Numbered from the stretch's first letter, positions 8,379 through 16,429 are shown. The stretch is 64,000 nt of DNA from Nocardia sp. XZ_19_385 (GCF_015355755.1 NZ_JACVEE010000004.1:310001-374000); one strand, 5' to 3'. Translations and numbers: made by a program. The notes: a model not told the origin generated them from the sequence alone.

Positions 8379-10154
8379 ATGACGACGACCGATATCGACT
8401 CGATCGCGACGGAACGGATCGTCCGCAGCGGCGAATTCGAGCTCGCTGTATACGAATACGGCGACCCGGCCGCCGAAACCATCGTGCTGGTGCACGGCTG
8501 GCCCGATACTCACCACCTGTGGGACTCCGTGGTTCCGTTGCTGGCCGGGCGTTTCCACGTGGTCGCCTATGACACCCGCGGGCACGGCCAGTCCACCCGC
8601 ACCCAGCGCACCGCCGACTACCGACTGGACGCGCTGGCCGCCGACTTCTACGCCGTCGCCGACGCGGTCAGCCCGGACCGTCCGGTGCACGTGCTCGCGC
8701 ACGACTGGGGTTCGGTGCAGGTCTGGGAGGCGGTCTGCGAACCACAGGCCAAGGCCCGCGTCGCCTCGTTCACCTCGGTGTCCGGCCCGAACCTCGATCA
8801 CATCGGAAAGTGGATGCGGGACCGGCTGTCCCGGCCCACCCCGCGCAATGTGTGGCAGCCGTTCACGCAGCTGATGTCCTCGGCGTACACGTTCTTCTTC
8901 ATGACCCCGGGCCTGCCGCGGGCCGCGTTCGGCCTGCTCGGGACCGAGGAGCGGTGGCAGCGGGTGGTGTCACTGATGAACGAGACCGCGCCGTCGAATG
9001 TGAAGCTGGGCCCGACCTTCCGGCGCGACAGCGTGGACGGTCTGCTCATCTACCGCGCCAACATCGTGCAGCGCATGCTCTCGCCGCGCGAACGCCACAC
9101 CGAGGTGCCGGTGCAGCTGATCGTCGCCGGCCGCGACGTCGCGGTGCGCCCCGCCGGATACGACGACGAGCGCAAGTGGACCCAGCGACTATGGCGTCGC
9201 GACGTACCCGCCGGGCACTGGATGCCGTTCTCGCATCCCGAACTGCTGGCCACCGCGACCACGGAGCTGATCGACAGCCTCAGCGGCGGATCGGTGCCGC
9301 GCGGGTTGCGCCGGGCCGAAATCGGGCGCACCAGAAAGCCGTTCGAGGATCAGCTGCTGGTGATCACCGGCGGTGGTAGCGGTATCGGGCGCGAGACCGC
9401 GCTGGCGTTCGCTCGCCGCGGCGCCGAAATCGTGCTGTCGGACATCAATTTGGACGCCGCGAAGGAGACTGCCGAGCTGATCGCCGCCGACGGTGGTGTG
9501 GCGCATGCCTATCAGCTCGACGTCGCCGACGAGGCCGCCGTGCAGGCGCACGCGCAAGAGGTCATCGCCGCGCACGGCGTGCCCGACATCCTGATCAACA
9601 ACGCGGGCATCGGGCAGGCGGGTGCATTCTTCGACACCCCGTCGGCGGAATTCGACCGGGTCATGCGGATCAACCTCGGCGGAGTCGTGAACGGCTGCCG
9701 GGCATTCGGCGCCGCGATGGCCGAGCGCGGGCTGGGCGGGCACATCGTGAACCTGTCCAGCATGGCGGCTTACAGCCCGCAGCAGGGCTTCAGCGCGTAC
9801 TCCACCAGCAAGTCGGCGGTCTACATGTTCTCCGACTGCCTGCGCGCCGAACTGAGCGGGCGCGGTGTCTCCGTGCACACCGTCTGCCCCGGCATCGTGC
9901 ACACCAATATCGTTGCCAGCACCAAGTTCTCGGGTGTCAGCGCCGACGAGGAGAAGCGCAAGCAGGAGCAGTACGACAAGCTCTACAAGGCGCGCCGCTA
10001 CACCCCGGACCGGGTGGCCGAGCAGATCGTGCGGGCCGTGCAGAACAACCGCGACATCGTGCCGGTCACCCCGGAAGCGCGACTGCAGTTGCAGTTCAAT
10101 CGGTTCGCGCCCGCGGTGGTGCGATTCTTCGCCGCCCGGGTCAAGCTCACCTAG
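8379..10154 (+). CDS. ephD: EphD-like epoxide hydrolase/SDR fusion
   Basis: 591 residues, the length of mycobacterial EphD. N-terminal alpha/beta-hydrolase (about 1-310): oxyanion HGWPD at 39-43, nucleophile Asp109 in HDWG and catalytic His in GHWMPF. C-terminal SDR (about 325-580): TGGGSGIGRET, NNAG, SSMAAYS and YSTSK. Mycobacterial EphD is linked to oxidation of epoxy-lipids and mycolates. Here it is the third gene after a di-iron-type protein and its reductase, giving a plausible sequence of oxygenation, epoxide opening and alcohol oxidation. A TAGGAG ribosome-binding site precedes the ATG. The stop overlaps the convergent neighbour through CTAG. Confidence 0.9.
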   Translation: MTTTDIDSIATERIVRSGEFELAVYEYGDPAAETIVLVHGWPDTHHLWDSVVPLLAGRFHVVAYDTRGHGQSTRTQRTADYRLDALAADFYAVADAVSPDRPVHVLAHDWGSVQVWEAVCEPQAKARVASFTSVSGPNLDHIGKWMRDRLSRPTPRNVWQPFTQLMSSAYTFFFMTPGLPRAAFGLLGTEERWQRVVSLMNETAPSNVKLGPTFRRDSVDGLLIYRANIVQRMLSPRERHTEVPVQLIVAGRDVAVRPAGYDDERKWTQRLWRRDVPAGHWMPFSHPELLATATTELIDSLSGGSVPRGLRRAEIGRTRKPFEDQLLVITGGGSGIGRETALAFARRGAEIVLSDINLDAAKETAELIAADGGVAHAYQLDVADEAAVQAHAQEVIAAHGVPDILINNAGIGQAGAFFDTPSAEFDRVMRINLGGVVNGCRAFGAAMAERGLGGHIVNLSSMAAYSPQQGFSAYSTSKSAVYMFSDCLRAELSGRGVSVHTVCPGIVHTNIVASTKFSGVSADEEKRKQEQYDKLYKARRYTPDRVAEQIVRAVQNNRDIVPVTPEARLQLQFNRFAPAVVRFFAARVKLT

Positions 10155-10681
10155 GACTTCGCCGGCCGGGCGAGTTCGGCCTCGATGGCCGCGACTCGCC
10201 CGGCGCCGACACCCCAGGGATGCTCGACTCCCACCGTGGCGTCCAGATCCCAGAGCACACAGGTCTCCTCCGGCTGGGCCACCATCGACCAGGCCACCAC
10301 CGTGCGTCCCAGCTGTTCTGTCATCGAGCCGTGCGAAATACCCTGCGGCGCAGGCTTTACCGCGAAATTGTCGCCGTCGGGAAAGTGATGCAGGAACCGC
10401 CCGTAGGCGGCATCGCAGAACGCCGCGTACCGCTGCGTGCACAGGATCAGCCCATGCCATGCCTCGTCCACCGCGTGCGAGGGCATCCCGATCACCTGAT
10501 CGTCGCGCATCGCCGCCCCGCAGCACCGCAGCCACTGCCGCAGACCGGTCTCCACCAGTTCGCGCGGCTGCCACGGGCAGGTCTTGAAGACCGCCTCCGG
10601 CAGTTCGAGCGCCGCGACGGCCCGGTCGACCTCACGCAGATCGACACGGCGGGAGCGGTTTCGGTAACGCAGAATCACCAC
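10151..10681 (-). CDS. Hypothetical protein, GRDP-like
   Basis: 176 residues, no signal peptide or membrane segment. The middle contains VDEAWHGLILCTQRYAAFC and YGRFLHH, which resembles the conserved core of glycine-rich-domain-containing-protein-like (GRDP, PF07173) proteins. There are several Trp and Cys residues. Function is unknown in bacteria. It runs convergent to the EphD-like gene with a 4-bp CTAG stop overlap and is divergent from the Gly/Ser/Cys-rich small protein. Confidence 0.7.
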   Translation of the reverse strand: MVILRYRNRSRRVDLREVDRAVAALELPEAVFKTCPWQPRELVETGLRQWLRCCGAAMRDDQVIGMPSHAVDEAWHGLILCTQRYAAFCDAAYGRFLHHFPDGDNFAVKPAPQGISHGSMTEQLGRTVVAWSMVAQPEETCVLWDLDATVGVEHPWGVGAGRVAAIEAELARPAKS

Positions 10682-10778
10682 GATTCACTGTAAGCGGTTT
10701 TGGGAATACTCTGGGGAGCAAGGATCGACAGGTTGGGGAGGCCGTCATGGATCGCAGTCTCGAATGGTCCGAGGCCGT

Positions 10779-10784
10779 TAGCAT
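10779..10784 (+). promoter_or_regulatory. Leaderless -10 hexamer, Cys/Gly-rich gene
   Basis: TAGCAT lies six bases before the ATG at 10791. No Shine-Dalgarno is present, so a leaderless mRNA is likely. Confidence 0.5.
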
Positions 10785-10790
10785 TCGGTC

Positions 10791-11105
10791 ATGACTGTTC
10801 TCGTGCTGCTGATCGCGCTGCTCGTCGTCATCATGCTCGTCGGCTTTATCGCCGCGTTGATCGTGGCCATCGTCCAGTCCTCGAACAGGGCCCGTCGGCG
10901 ACCGCCGTACCCGCGCCGCTCTCCGTGGGCGGCGGGCGGGGGCGACTCGGGCGGTGGCGGATCGGGCTGCTCGGGCGGCAGCAGCGGCTGTTCCGGCGGG
11001 AGCGGCAGCAGCTGCTCAGGAGGCAGTAGCAGCAGTTGCTCGGGCGGGAGCAGTAGCAGCTGCGGTGGCGGGGGCAGCAGCAGTAGCTGTGGTGGGGGTT
11101 CCTGA
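10791..11105 (+). CDS. Small membrane protein with Gly/Ser/Cys repeat tail
   Basis: 104 residues. Residues 3-29 are one strong transmembrane helix. A short basic segment (RARRRPPYPRR) follows, then from about residue 48 a low-complexity tail made only of Gly, Ser and Cys with six cysteines spaced by CSGGSS-like units. The positive segment after the helix suggests the tail is cytoplasmic. No homologous function is known to me. Cys/Gly-rich tails also occur in TIGR04222-type membrane proteins, but that domain is not seen here. The tail could bind metal or be modified. Confidence 0.7.
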   Translation: MTVLVLLIALLVVIMLVGFIAALIVAIVQSSNRARRRPPYPRRSPWAAGGGDSGGGGSGCSGGSSGCSGGSGSSCSGGSSSSCSGGSSSSCGGGGSSSSCGGGS

Positions 11106-11116
11106 ACAAATAACGA

Positions 11117-11151
11117 ACGGCGCTGTGCCGAGGGGAGATCGGTAGCGCCGT
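11117..11151. terminator. Hairpin between convergent genes
   Basis: Eight-bp inverted repeat ACGGCGCT/AGCGCCGT with a 19-nt loop lies between the convergent Gly/Ser/Cys-rich gene and the secreted DUF5995-like gene. There is no U-tract, so termination is only suggested by position. Confidence 0.3.
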
Positions 11152-11178
11152 AGAACCGGGGACCCCCGCTCGCACCCG

Positions 11179-12039
11179 TCAGATCTGGCCGGCGGCCGCC
11201 AGACCGTTGAACACCGTCTCCGCGGTCTCATAGAGCGCCAGCATCGAGAGCTCGGCCGGGCCCGCGGTGATCGGATCCTCCATGGCGATACCCGAGGCCA
11301 GACTGGTGCCACGGATGCCCTGGAACAGGATGTAGGTGGTCTGGTGCTGACCGATCACCAGGTCGGCGGCGCTGCCCACGAAGTAGAGGTGGAAGAACTC
11401 CGCCAGTTTCGCGCCGTAGAGCGTGCGCAGTTCGTCGGTGATGCGGCTGGTGGTGCCGATCAGGGAGTCGCCGATGGCGAAGAAGTCGCGGGTGTTGGCG
11501 ACCGTGGTGTGAGTCTCGGCGATCGCGGCGGGGAAGTCGATGAGCAGGTGCGCGTCGAGGCCGGTGCCGGCCACGCGGCCCGCCGAGATGGCCGGATCGC
11601 CGGCCATGTCGTAGTAGCGCTGCCACTGCGGGGTGACCGGGCCGCCGGTCAGGTGGCCGTGCAGGTTCTCCAGGTAGCGGTGGAAGAACGCGGCGCTGAC
11701 ATTGCGGGCCCAGGTCGGGTCGTCGAAGTCGCCGGCGTCCAGGAGCGGGTTCGCGTCGCGCAGGATGTTGCGGTAGAAGACCGCGAAGATGCCGGCCCGG
11801 TCGTGGTGGCCGATGAAGATCTCCGTGATGCGCTCCATGCGCTGTTCGCCGTCGTGCAGGTCACGCAGGGTGGACGGGTCGGAGAGCTGGATCAGCTCCG
11901 CCTGCTCGGCGCCGGTCAGCGGGGTGACGTCGGTCACGGCAGCGGGGGCGGCGAGGGCGCTGGCGGCGGCGCCGAGGGATGCGGTGGTTACCGCGGCGAC
12001 CGCGGTCAGGGCAATGGCAAAGCGGGAGAGCTTACGCAA
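11179..12039 (-). CDS. Secreted protein, DUF5995-like
   Basis: 286 residues with a clear Sec signal peptide (MRKLSRFAIALTAVAAV..., likely cleavage near ALAAPA at residue 31). The mature part is mainly helical and includes GTGLDAHLLIDFPAAIAET and RDFFAIGDSL, resembling the DUF5995 family of actinobacterial proteins. Function unknown; exported to the cell envelope or medium. It is followed by about 280 bp of AT-richer intergenic DNA upstream of its start. Confidence 0.72.
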   Translation of the reverse strand: MRKLSRFAIALTAVAAVTTASLGAAASALAAPAAVTDVTPLTGAEQAELIQLSDPSTLRDLHDGEQRMERITEIFIGHHDRAGIFAVFYRNILRDANPLLDAGDFDDPTWARNVSAAFFHRYLENLHGHLTGGPVTPQWQRYYDMAGDPAISAGRVAGTGLDAHLLIDFPAAIAETHTTVANTRDFFAIGDSLIGTTSRITDELRTLYGAKLAEFFHLYFVGSAADLVIGQHQTTYILFQGIRGTSLASGIAMEDPITAGPAELSMLALYETAETVFNGLAAAGQI

Positions 12040-12319
12040 GAGTTCACTCCAAGAAGGTATGCAGAATGTTTGCTAGAAGTATGCCGGACTATCGACATGC
12101 AACGGAAACCTGTTAGCAACCAGGCATTAATCAGTGTTCAGCGTCACTGTTGGCGCCATTTGTTCGATTGCTTAGAATTTGCTTAACGAAAATTCAGAAG
12201 CGTGAACTGAATCCCGCATTTCGCTGCGAGCGGACATTGGGTCCGGCATTTGACCTCAACCATCGTTCAGGTTGAAGAGTGGGTGCTGTCCAAGACGCAA
12301 GACGTGGCAGGAGAAGACG
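12040..12319. promoter_or_regulatory. Divergent intergenic region
   Basis: About 280 bp between a minus-strand secreted-protein gene and a plus-strand quinone oxidoreductase gene. It is clearly AT-richer than its neighbours (especially 12050-12200), as expected for two promoters. I see no coding frame, repeat or convincing palindrome here. Confidence 0.4.
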
Positions 12320-13315
12320 ATGCGGGTAGTGCAGGCAGCGGAATTCGGCGGGCCCGAGGTGCTCGAGGTGCGTGAGGCGCCGGAACCGGTACCCGGCCCC
12401 GGCGAAGTGCTCGTCGAGGTGGCCGCGGCCGACGTGATGTTCCTCGACACCCGGCTCCGAAGTGGTTGGGGCAAGGAGTATTTCAAAGTCGAGCCGCCGT
12501 ACGTACCCGGTGGGGCGATCGCCGGAGTGGTCTCCGCGGTCGGGCCCGGCGTCGACGAGTCCTGGCTCGGCAAGCGCGTCGGCACCCGCACCGTCGCGAG
12601 CGGCATCGGCGGCGGGCTCCCCATCGGTGGCTACGCCGAAAAGGCTTTGGCCGAAGCGGAAGCCCTGGTGGAGGTGCCGGAAAAGGTGACGTTGAACCAG
12701 GCCGTAGCGCTGACTCACGACGGCCGGACCTCGCTCGCGGTCTTGGACCGGGTCGCTTTGCGGCCGGGGGAGTGGGTGCTGATCACCGCGGCCGGTGGCG
12801 GCCTGGGCACGCTGCTGACCCAATTCGCCCGCGCCGCAGGCGCGCACGTCGTCGCCGCGGCCCGCGGACGCACCAAACTGGAGCTGGCCACCCGCCTCGG
12901 TGCCGATGCCGTCGTGGACTACTCCGAACCGGACTGGGTCGACAAGGCGCGAGCCGCGACCGGCGGAGCGGGTGTCAACGCCGTATTGGACGGTGCGGGA
13001 GGCGAATTGGGCGCAGCAGCTGCCGATGCACTGGTTCAGAACGGCCGGTTCCTCGGATACGGTTCCGCCGCAGGCGATTTCCCGGATCTCGACCGGGACG
13101 CATTGGCCGAGCGGGGTGTCGAAGTGATCGGTCTGTTCGACATGACCGGGCCGGACACCGACTGGCAGGCGCTGGCCGAACGCGCGCTCACCGCAGTGGC
13201 CGACGGCGACGTGGAAGTCGTTATCGGACAAACATTTCCGCTGGATCAGGCAGCCGACGCGCACGCTGCCATTGCCGGCCGCACGGCCGTGGGCCGCACG
13301 CTGCTGACCATCTGA
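12320..13315 (+). CDS. Quinone oxidoreductase-like MDR protein
   Basis: 331-residue medium-chain dehydrogenase/reductase of the zinc-independent quinone oxidoreductase type. GroES-like N-terminal half, then a Rossmann domain with ITAAGGGLGTLLTQFARAAG near residue 155. The structural and catalytic zinc ligands of alcohol dehydrogenases are missing. It likely reduces quinones or enones with NADPH in the cytosol. CAGGAG precedes the ATG at 12320. It is followed by an 11-bp hairpin and a tiny membrane-protein gene. Confidence 0.88.
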   Translation: MRVVQAAEFGGPEVLEVREAPEPVPGPGEVLVEVAAADVMFLDTRLRSGWGKEYFKVEPPYVPGGAIAGVVSAVGPGVDESWLGKRVGTRTVASGIGGGLPIGGYAEKALAEAEALVEVPEKVTLNQAVALTHDGRTSLAVLDRVALRPGEWVLITAAGGGLGTLLTQFARAAGAHVVAAARGRTKLELATRLGADAVVDYSEPDWVDKARAATGGAGVNAVLDGAGGELGAAAADALVQNGRFLGYGSAAGDFPDLDRDALAERGVEVIGLFDMTGPDTDWQALAERALTAVADGDVEVVIGQTFPLDQAADAHAAIAGRTAVGRTLLTI

Positions 13316-13337
13316 TGTGATCCGTGTTTCACACTCT

Positions 13338-13370
13338 GCAGGCACCCTGGTTGAACGCTAGGGTGCCTGC
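13338..13370. terminator. 11-bp hairpin before small membrane protein gene
   Basis: Perfect stem GCAGGCACCCT/AGGGTGCCTGC with an 11-nt loop. It lies 23 bp after the oxidoreductase stop and abuts the GTG of the next gene. No U-tract. The right arm also holds the -10 hexamer TAGGGT (13359-13364), so it could act as terminator, operator or both. Confidence 0.45.
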
Positions 13371-13520
13371 GTGCAAACACTGATCGTCGTGGGGGTCGTC
13401 GTCGGCGTCCTCGTACTCGTCTTCGCAGTTGTCCAGTTCGCCAGCAGGCCTCCGAAGGTCCGAAGCTATTGGGACAGTAAGGAACCCGTGAACAGCAGGG
13501 ACTGGGTCGACGACGAGTGA
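13371..13520 (+). CDS. 49-residue single-pass membrane protein
   Basis: Very short gene starting at GTG. It encodes VQTLIVVGVVVGVLVLVFAV, one strong transmembrane helix, then a hydrophilic tail ending DWVDDE. The -10 hexamer TAGGGT (13359-13364) lies exactly six bases before the GTG and there is no Shine-Dalgarno, as in leaderless mRNAs. The frame upstream is closed by TAG at 13359. Codon use is GC-rich at third positions. No function can be assigned. Confidence 0.65.
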   Translation: MQTLIVVGVVVGVLVLVFAVVQFASRPPKVRSYWDSKEPVNSRDWVDDE

Positions 13521-13523
13521 ACC

Positions 13524-13955
13524 TCAGCTCACCGGCGTGAGCACAACCACGGCAATAGCCCGCTTCGTCATCTTCTGATAATCGCTGTACCGACCCCGAT
13601 TGACTTTGTCGACTACCGCCCACCGTCGTGCGTAGTCGGCATCTTCGGGATACGTCGCCCGCGCCACCACCGGCACCCGCTTCCGCCCCACCTGAATCTC
13701 ACACTCCCCCTTGGCTTTCACATTCGCCAACCACCCCGGTGGCCGCGGCGACCCACCATTGGACGCCGTCACCAGATAGTCACCCCCATCCCGCCCATAC
13801 GTCAGCGCCGAAGTCCGCACCTGCCCCGTCTTCCGCCCGGTGGTCCGCAACAGCAACGTCGGATTCCCGAACAACAGCCGATGCCCCACCACCCCACCAC
13901 TGTTCTCATAAACCCACTGATGCACCTTCAGCACATTCGCGAACAGATTCGCCAT
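13524..13955 (-). CDS. Deazaflavin (F420)-dependent nitroreductase, Ddn-like
   Basis: 143 residues, matching the DUF385/Ddn family of F420-dependent quinone or nitro reductases. Typical elements: LLRTTGRKTGQVRTSALTY and YLVTASNGGSPRPPGWLANVKA. The split-barrel fold binds the deazaflavin F420. The ATG giving MANLFANVLKVHQ is preferred over the one 12 bp upstream. It may protect against oxidative or electrophilic stress as mycobacterial homologues do; substrate not shown. Confidence 0.88.
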   Translation of the reverse strand: MANLFANVLKVHQWVYENSGGVVGHRLLFGNPTLLLRTTGRKTGQVRTSALTYGRDGGDYLVTASNGGSPRPPGWLANVKAKGECEIQVGRKRVPVVARATYPEDADYARRWAVVDKVNRGRYSDYQKMTKRAIAVVVLTPVS

Positions 13956-14074
13956 CCCGACCTCCACCTCGGCTCCGGTCTACGCCCCCACCCTAACGGC
14001 GCGCCCACCACCAAGTGGTGCTCGACGCGACCGGCCCGGTAACATGCCCACCGCTGTGGGTTGACCCCACAACT

Positions 14075-14148
14075 GGGGCGGTAGCTCAGTCGGTTAGAGC
14101 CGTGGACTCATAATCCATTGGTCGTGGGTTCGAGCCCCACCCGCCCCA
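14075..14148 (+). tRNA. tRNA with CAT anticodon (Met elongator or Ile2)
   Basis: Cloverleaf of 74 nt: acceptor GGGGCGG pairs with CCGCCCC, D-arm TAGCTCAGTCGGTTAGAGC, anticodon stem-loop with loop CTCATAA and T-arm GTGGG-TTCGAGC-CCCAC. Discriminator A; CCA is not encoded. Anticodon CAT could be elongator tRNA-Met or lysidine-modified tRNA-Ile; the sequence alone does not decide. It is not an initiator by the A-rich D-arm and paired acceptor end. Confidence 0.93.
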
Positions 14149-14174
14149 CAAACCCCTGCAACGTGTTTCGTAGC

Positions 14175-14189
14175 TGTCCGGACCGGACA
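14175..14189. promoter_or_regulatory. Short palindrome upstream of DUF4189 gene
   Basis: TGTCCGGACCGGACA is a 15-bp palindrome centred on one base, about 100 bp upstream of the secreted DUF4189 gene and just after the tRNA. Possible operator; no regulator known. Confidence 0.3.
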
Positions 14190-14292
14190 TCGGATTTGCC
14201 GCGCTGATCAGCTGCTTTACGACTTCGATAAGGGTTGGGCAGGGGATCGGTCTCTAGCGTCTTCGGTATCTGAGATCCGAAGGGGAGAGGCA

Positions 14293-14664
14293 ATGATTCT
14301 GCGTTCGAAGTGGGGGCGGGTGGCGGTGACCGCGGTTGCTGTGGGACTGGTGTCGATCGGGGTTGCGGGGCCGGCGGAGGCGGGTAGCGACTTCTGGATT
14401 GCTATTGCGGTCTCGAAGAGCACTGGGAAAGTCGGCTATGGCTGGCACAGTTCGTTGACGAGGGCCGAGGAGAAGGCCGAGTCGTACTGTGGGGTTTCCG
14501 ATTGCAAGGTTCTGATCAGTGACCGTAAGTACTGCATTGCGGTGGCGCGGGATCGTGCCGGTCAGTGGTACACCGGGTGGGACAGGACCGAGGCGGGAGC
14601 GCGTAAGTCCGCGATGAATCACGGCGCCAAGCCGACTGTGGTCAAGGGCAGCCTCTGTCACTGA
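14293..14664 (+). CDS. Secreted DUF4189 protein
   Basis: 123 residues. Signal peptide with cleavage near AEAGSD (about residue 31). The mature domain shows the DUF4189 pattern: WIAIAVSKSTGKVGYGW, AEEKAESYCG-VSDCKVL and CIAVARD, with paired cysteines likely in disulfides. Secreted to the envelope or medium; function unknown. GGGGAGAGGC precedes the ATG. Confidence 0.82.
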   Translation: MILRSKWGRVAVTAVAVGLVSIGVAGPAEAGSDFWIAIAVSKSTGKVGYGWHSSLTRAEEKAESYCGVSDCKVLISDRKYCIAVARDRAGQWYTGWDRTEAGARKSAMNHGAKPTVVKGSLCH

Positions 14665-14783
14665 GGCGGTCGAATTCCGCCCTGGTGCCATCGATGCGAC
14701 GGTGATCCCTTCGCAGCGAATGCGAAAACGTATGCTGGGCAGGCTGTTCCAGACAAAGCTTTCGCCGAGACGAAGGAGCTGCG

Positions 14784-15470
14784 ATGCCGGGCGAGTTGAT
14801 GCGGGTACGAATCACTGGGGGTTTCGCGGCGCTGCTCACTGCGGCTGGGCTACTTGTGGCTGCGCCGGTGGGGGCGAGTCCGGCGGCGTGCGCGCCGGGG
14901 AATCCGTTGCAGCCCACCGCCGAACTGTTCGCTACCGACAACACTGCGACGATCACAGATCCGGGAGATCAGCGCCTGCGGACTCGGCTGGAAGGGTTCG
15001 AGCTGGCGGTCGGGGCCATAACTGTGCAGAACGTTGCGCTGCCCGTGGGGTCCACGTTGGTGAGCGGGGTGTTCTGGTCCGATGATCGGCAGATGGCGAC
15101 GTATGAGCGTTCGCGAGCTTTTCGGCTGGCGTGTGTCGACGCCCCAGACCTGGAGCGGATTGCCGACCAGGTGCGGATCTTGTTTCAGCAGGAGTCAGTG
15201 CTGACTTTCGAACCCTTACCGGCGAATAACCCGGATGTGGACGCGTTCGTCGCGGAGATTCCGGGGGTCGACGTGCGCCGGTTCCATGATGGACTGGTCG
15301 GCGATCAGGTCGCGCGGGAGCGGTTGGTGGGTGGCTCGATTACGGAGGGGAACACGCTGATTCTGGTCGCCGAGCTGGCGGATCTCGAAGTGGCGCGGAA
15401 TTTTGTCGCCGGGCTGGGCGCGAGCTGGCCGAGTGCCCTGCGGTACGGCGACCGCGAGTTCGTCGGCTAG
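14784..15470 (+). CDS. Secreted protein of unknown function
   Basis: 228 residues with a signal peptide (ALLTAAGLLVAAPVGASPA) and two cysteines in the mature part. I recognise no domain. AAGGAG precedes the ATG at 14784; an internal ATG at 14799 is possible. The gene is followed by a strong intrinsic terminator. It is followed on the opposite strand by a KGG-type stress protein. Confidence 0.7.
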   Translation: MPGELMRVRITGGFAALLTAAGLLVAAPVGASPAACAPGNPLQPTAELFATDNTATITDPGDQRLRTRLEGFELAVGAITVQNVALPVGSTLVSGVFWSDDRQMATYERSRAFRLACVDAPDLERIADQVRILFQQESVLTFEPLPANNPDVDAFVAEIPGVDVRRFHDGLVGDQVARERLVGGSITEGNTLILVAELADLEVARNFVAGLGASWPSALRYGDREFVG

Positions 15471-15479
15471 AAACGAAGA

Positions 15480-15515
15480 AAGAGCGGGGCCGAGGGCCTC
15501 GCTCTTCCCGTTTTT
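15480..15515. terminator. Bidirectional intrinsic terminator
   Basis: Stem AAGAGCGGGGCC/GGCCTCGCTCTT (one G-U pair) with a 3-nt loop, followed by CCCGTTTTTCC. On the other strand the stem is followed by TTCTTCGTTT. It separates two convergent genes and is the clearest intrinsic terminator in the window. Confidence 0.85.
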
Positions 15516-15522
15516 CCTTCGG

Positions 15523-15720
15523 TCAGCGGTTCTGGTGGCTGTGGGCGCCGCCTAGACGTTTGGCCTCGACGGGCTGTGCCGCGGCACCCTTCTTGCCGGC
15601 TTCGCTGGCGCGCTTCGGGTCGTTGTCGAAGCTGCCGCTGCTGGCTTTGCCGCCCTGGCTGGCGATTTTTCGTTGCCGCTCCGGGTCCATTGCCGCGAAA
15701 CCTCGTGGCGTAGCAGCCAT
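15523..15720 (-). CDS. KGG-repeat stress-induced small protein
   Basis: 65 residues, hydrophilic and basic. Contains the con-10/YciG-type KGG pattern: GFAAMDPERQRKIASQGGKA and a second degenerate unit RASEAGKKGAAA. Such proteins are produced in stress or stationary phase; mechanism unknown. The ATG at 15720 has GGAGG upstream. Ends at the shared terminator. Confidence 0.85.
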   Translation of the reverse strand: MAATPRGFAAMDPERQRKIASQGGKASSGSFDNDPKRASEAGKKGAAAQPVEAKRLGGAHSHQNR

Positions 15721-15808
15721 TAAGTCCTCCGTTCGAAGGTTGCGGAGTGGTGGCGGCTGGTTCTGCACCACCAATTCGGAGCTACCCGCCCTGCCCGGGG
15801 GCAAACCT

Positions 15809-16333
15809 TCAGCGCTTCGGCGGGGGCATTTGGGTGAGCGCCCACTGCGCCCATTCTTGATTCATCGCGTAGAACCGCTTGCCCCATTCCAGCGCGATGT
15901 GCCCGTAGACGGAGAAGGCGTCGTCGTCCCAGTCGATCGAGGCCTCGAGCTGCGCGAGTTCGGTGCCCGCCTTGGTCATCCGGCTTTCGATATCAGCGAG
16001 GTAGTCGCGGGCTTGGTCGCGTTCGAGCACCCCGAGGAAGAACACCCGCAGCAGCATGTCATTGCGCGACACCGGTTTCGGCTCGGTTTCGGTGAGCCAG
16101 CGCCGCACCTCGGCCAGCCCCTCGGCGCTGAGCGTGTACTCCTTGCGCCCGCGCGGCCCCTCGTCGGAAACCGCGATCAAACCGGTCTCGGCGAGTTTCG
16201 CGAGCTCGGTATAGATCTGACTCTGTGTCGCGGGCCAGACGTTGGCCAGGGAGTCCTTGAACATCTGCAGCAGGTCGTAACCGCTGGCCGGGCCCTCGGC
16301 GAGCATGCCGAGCACGGCGTATCGAAGACTCAT
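15809..16333 (-). CDS. PadR-family transcriptional regulator
   Basis: 174 residues. N-terminal winged helix (MSLRYAVLGMLAEGPASGYDL, then PATQSQIYTELAKLAETGLI) and C-terminal helical dimerisation domain (AQLEASIDWDDDAF, ending near EWAQWALTQ). The divergent promoter region contains three GACATGTC palindromes, the likely operator. It probably represses itself and the divergent membrane-protein/carotenoid oxygenase genes. The ATG at 16333 (MSLRYAVLG) is chosen over one 15 bp upstream. Confidence 0.9.
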   Translation of the reverse strand: MSLRYAVLGMLAEGPASGYDLLQMFKDSLANVWPATQSQIYTELAKLAETGLIAVSDEGPRGRKEYTLSAEGLAEVRRWLTETEPKPVSRNDMLLRVFFLGVLERDQARDYLADIESRMTKAGTELAQLEASIDWDDDAFSVYGHIALEWGKRFYAMNQEWAQWALTQMPPPKR

Positions 16334-16355
16334 GCCCGGATCATACATTCCACTA

Positions 16356-16429
16356 TTGACATGTCGAGAAAGCAGGCTCTACATTCGACATGTCAAAACT
16401 GGAATGTCGAGGAGATCTCCGGACATGTC
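16356..16429. promoter_or_regulatory. PadR operator array and promoter
   Basis: GACATGTC occurs at 16358-16365, 16387-16394 and 16422-16429; the first two sit in opposite flanks (TTGACATGTCGA and TCGACATGTCAA). On the plus strand TTGACA (16356-16361), an 18-bp spacer and TACATT (16380-16385) make a good promoter. Box 1 covers the -35, box 2 the start site, and box 3 the start codon of the membrane protein. Confidence 0.7.

Noticed and set aside
10921..11105. CRISPR-like short repeats
   Set aside because: The repetition is codon-level Gly/Ser/Cys low complexity within one frame; no spacer structure or cas gene.
14108..14293. Minus-strand frame ending in GRVGLEPTTNGL
   Set aside because: This is antisense translation of the tRNA gene, a well-known false ORF type.
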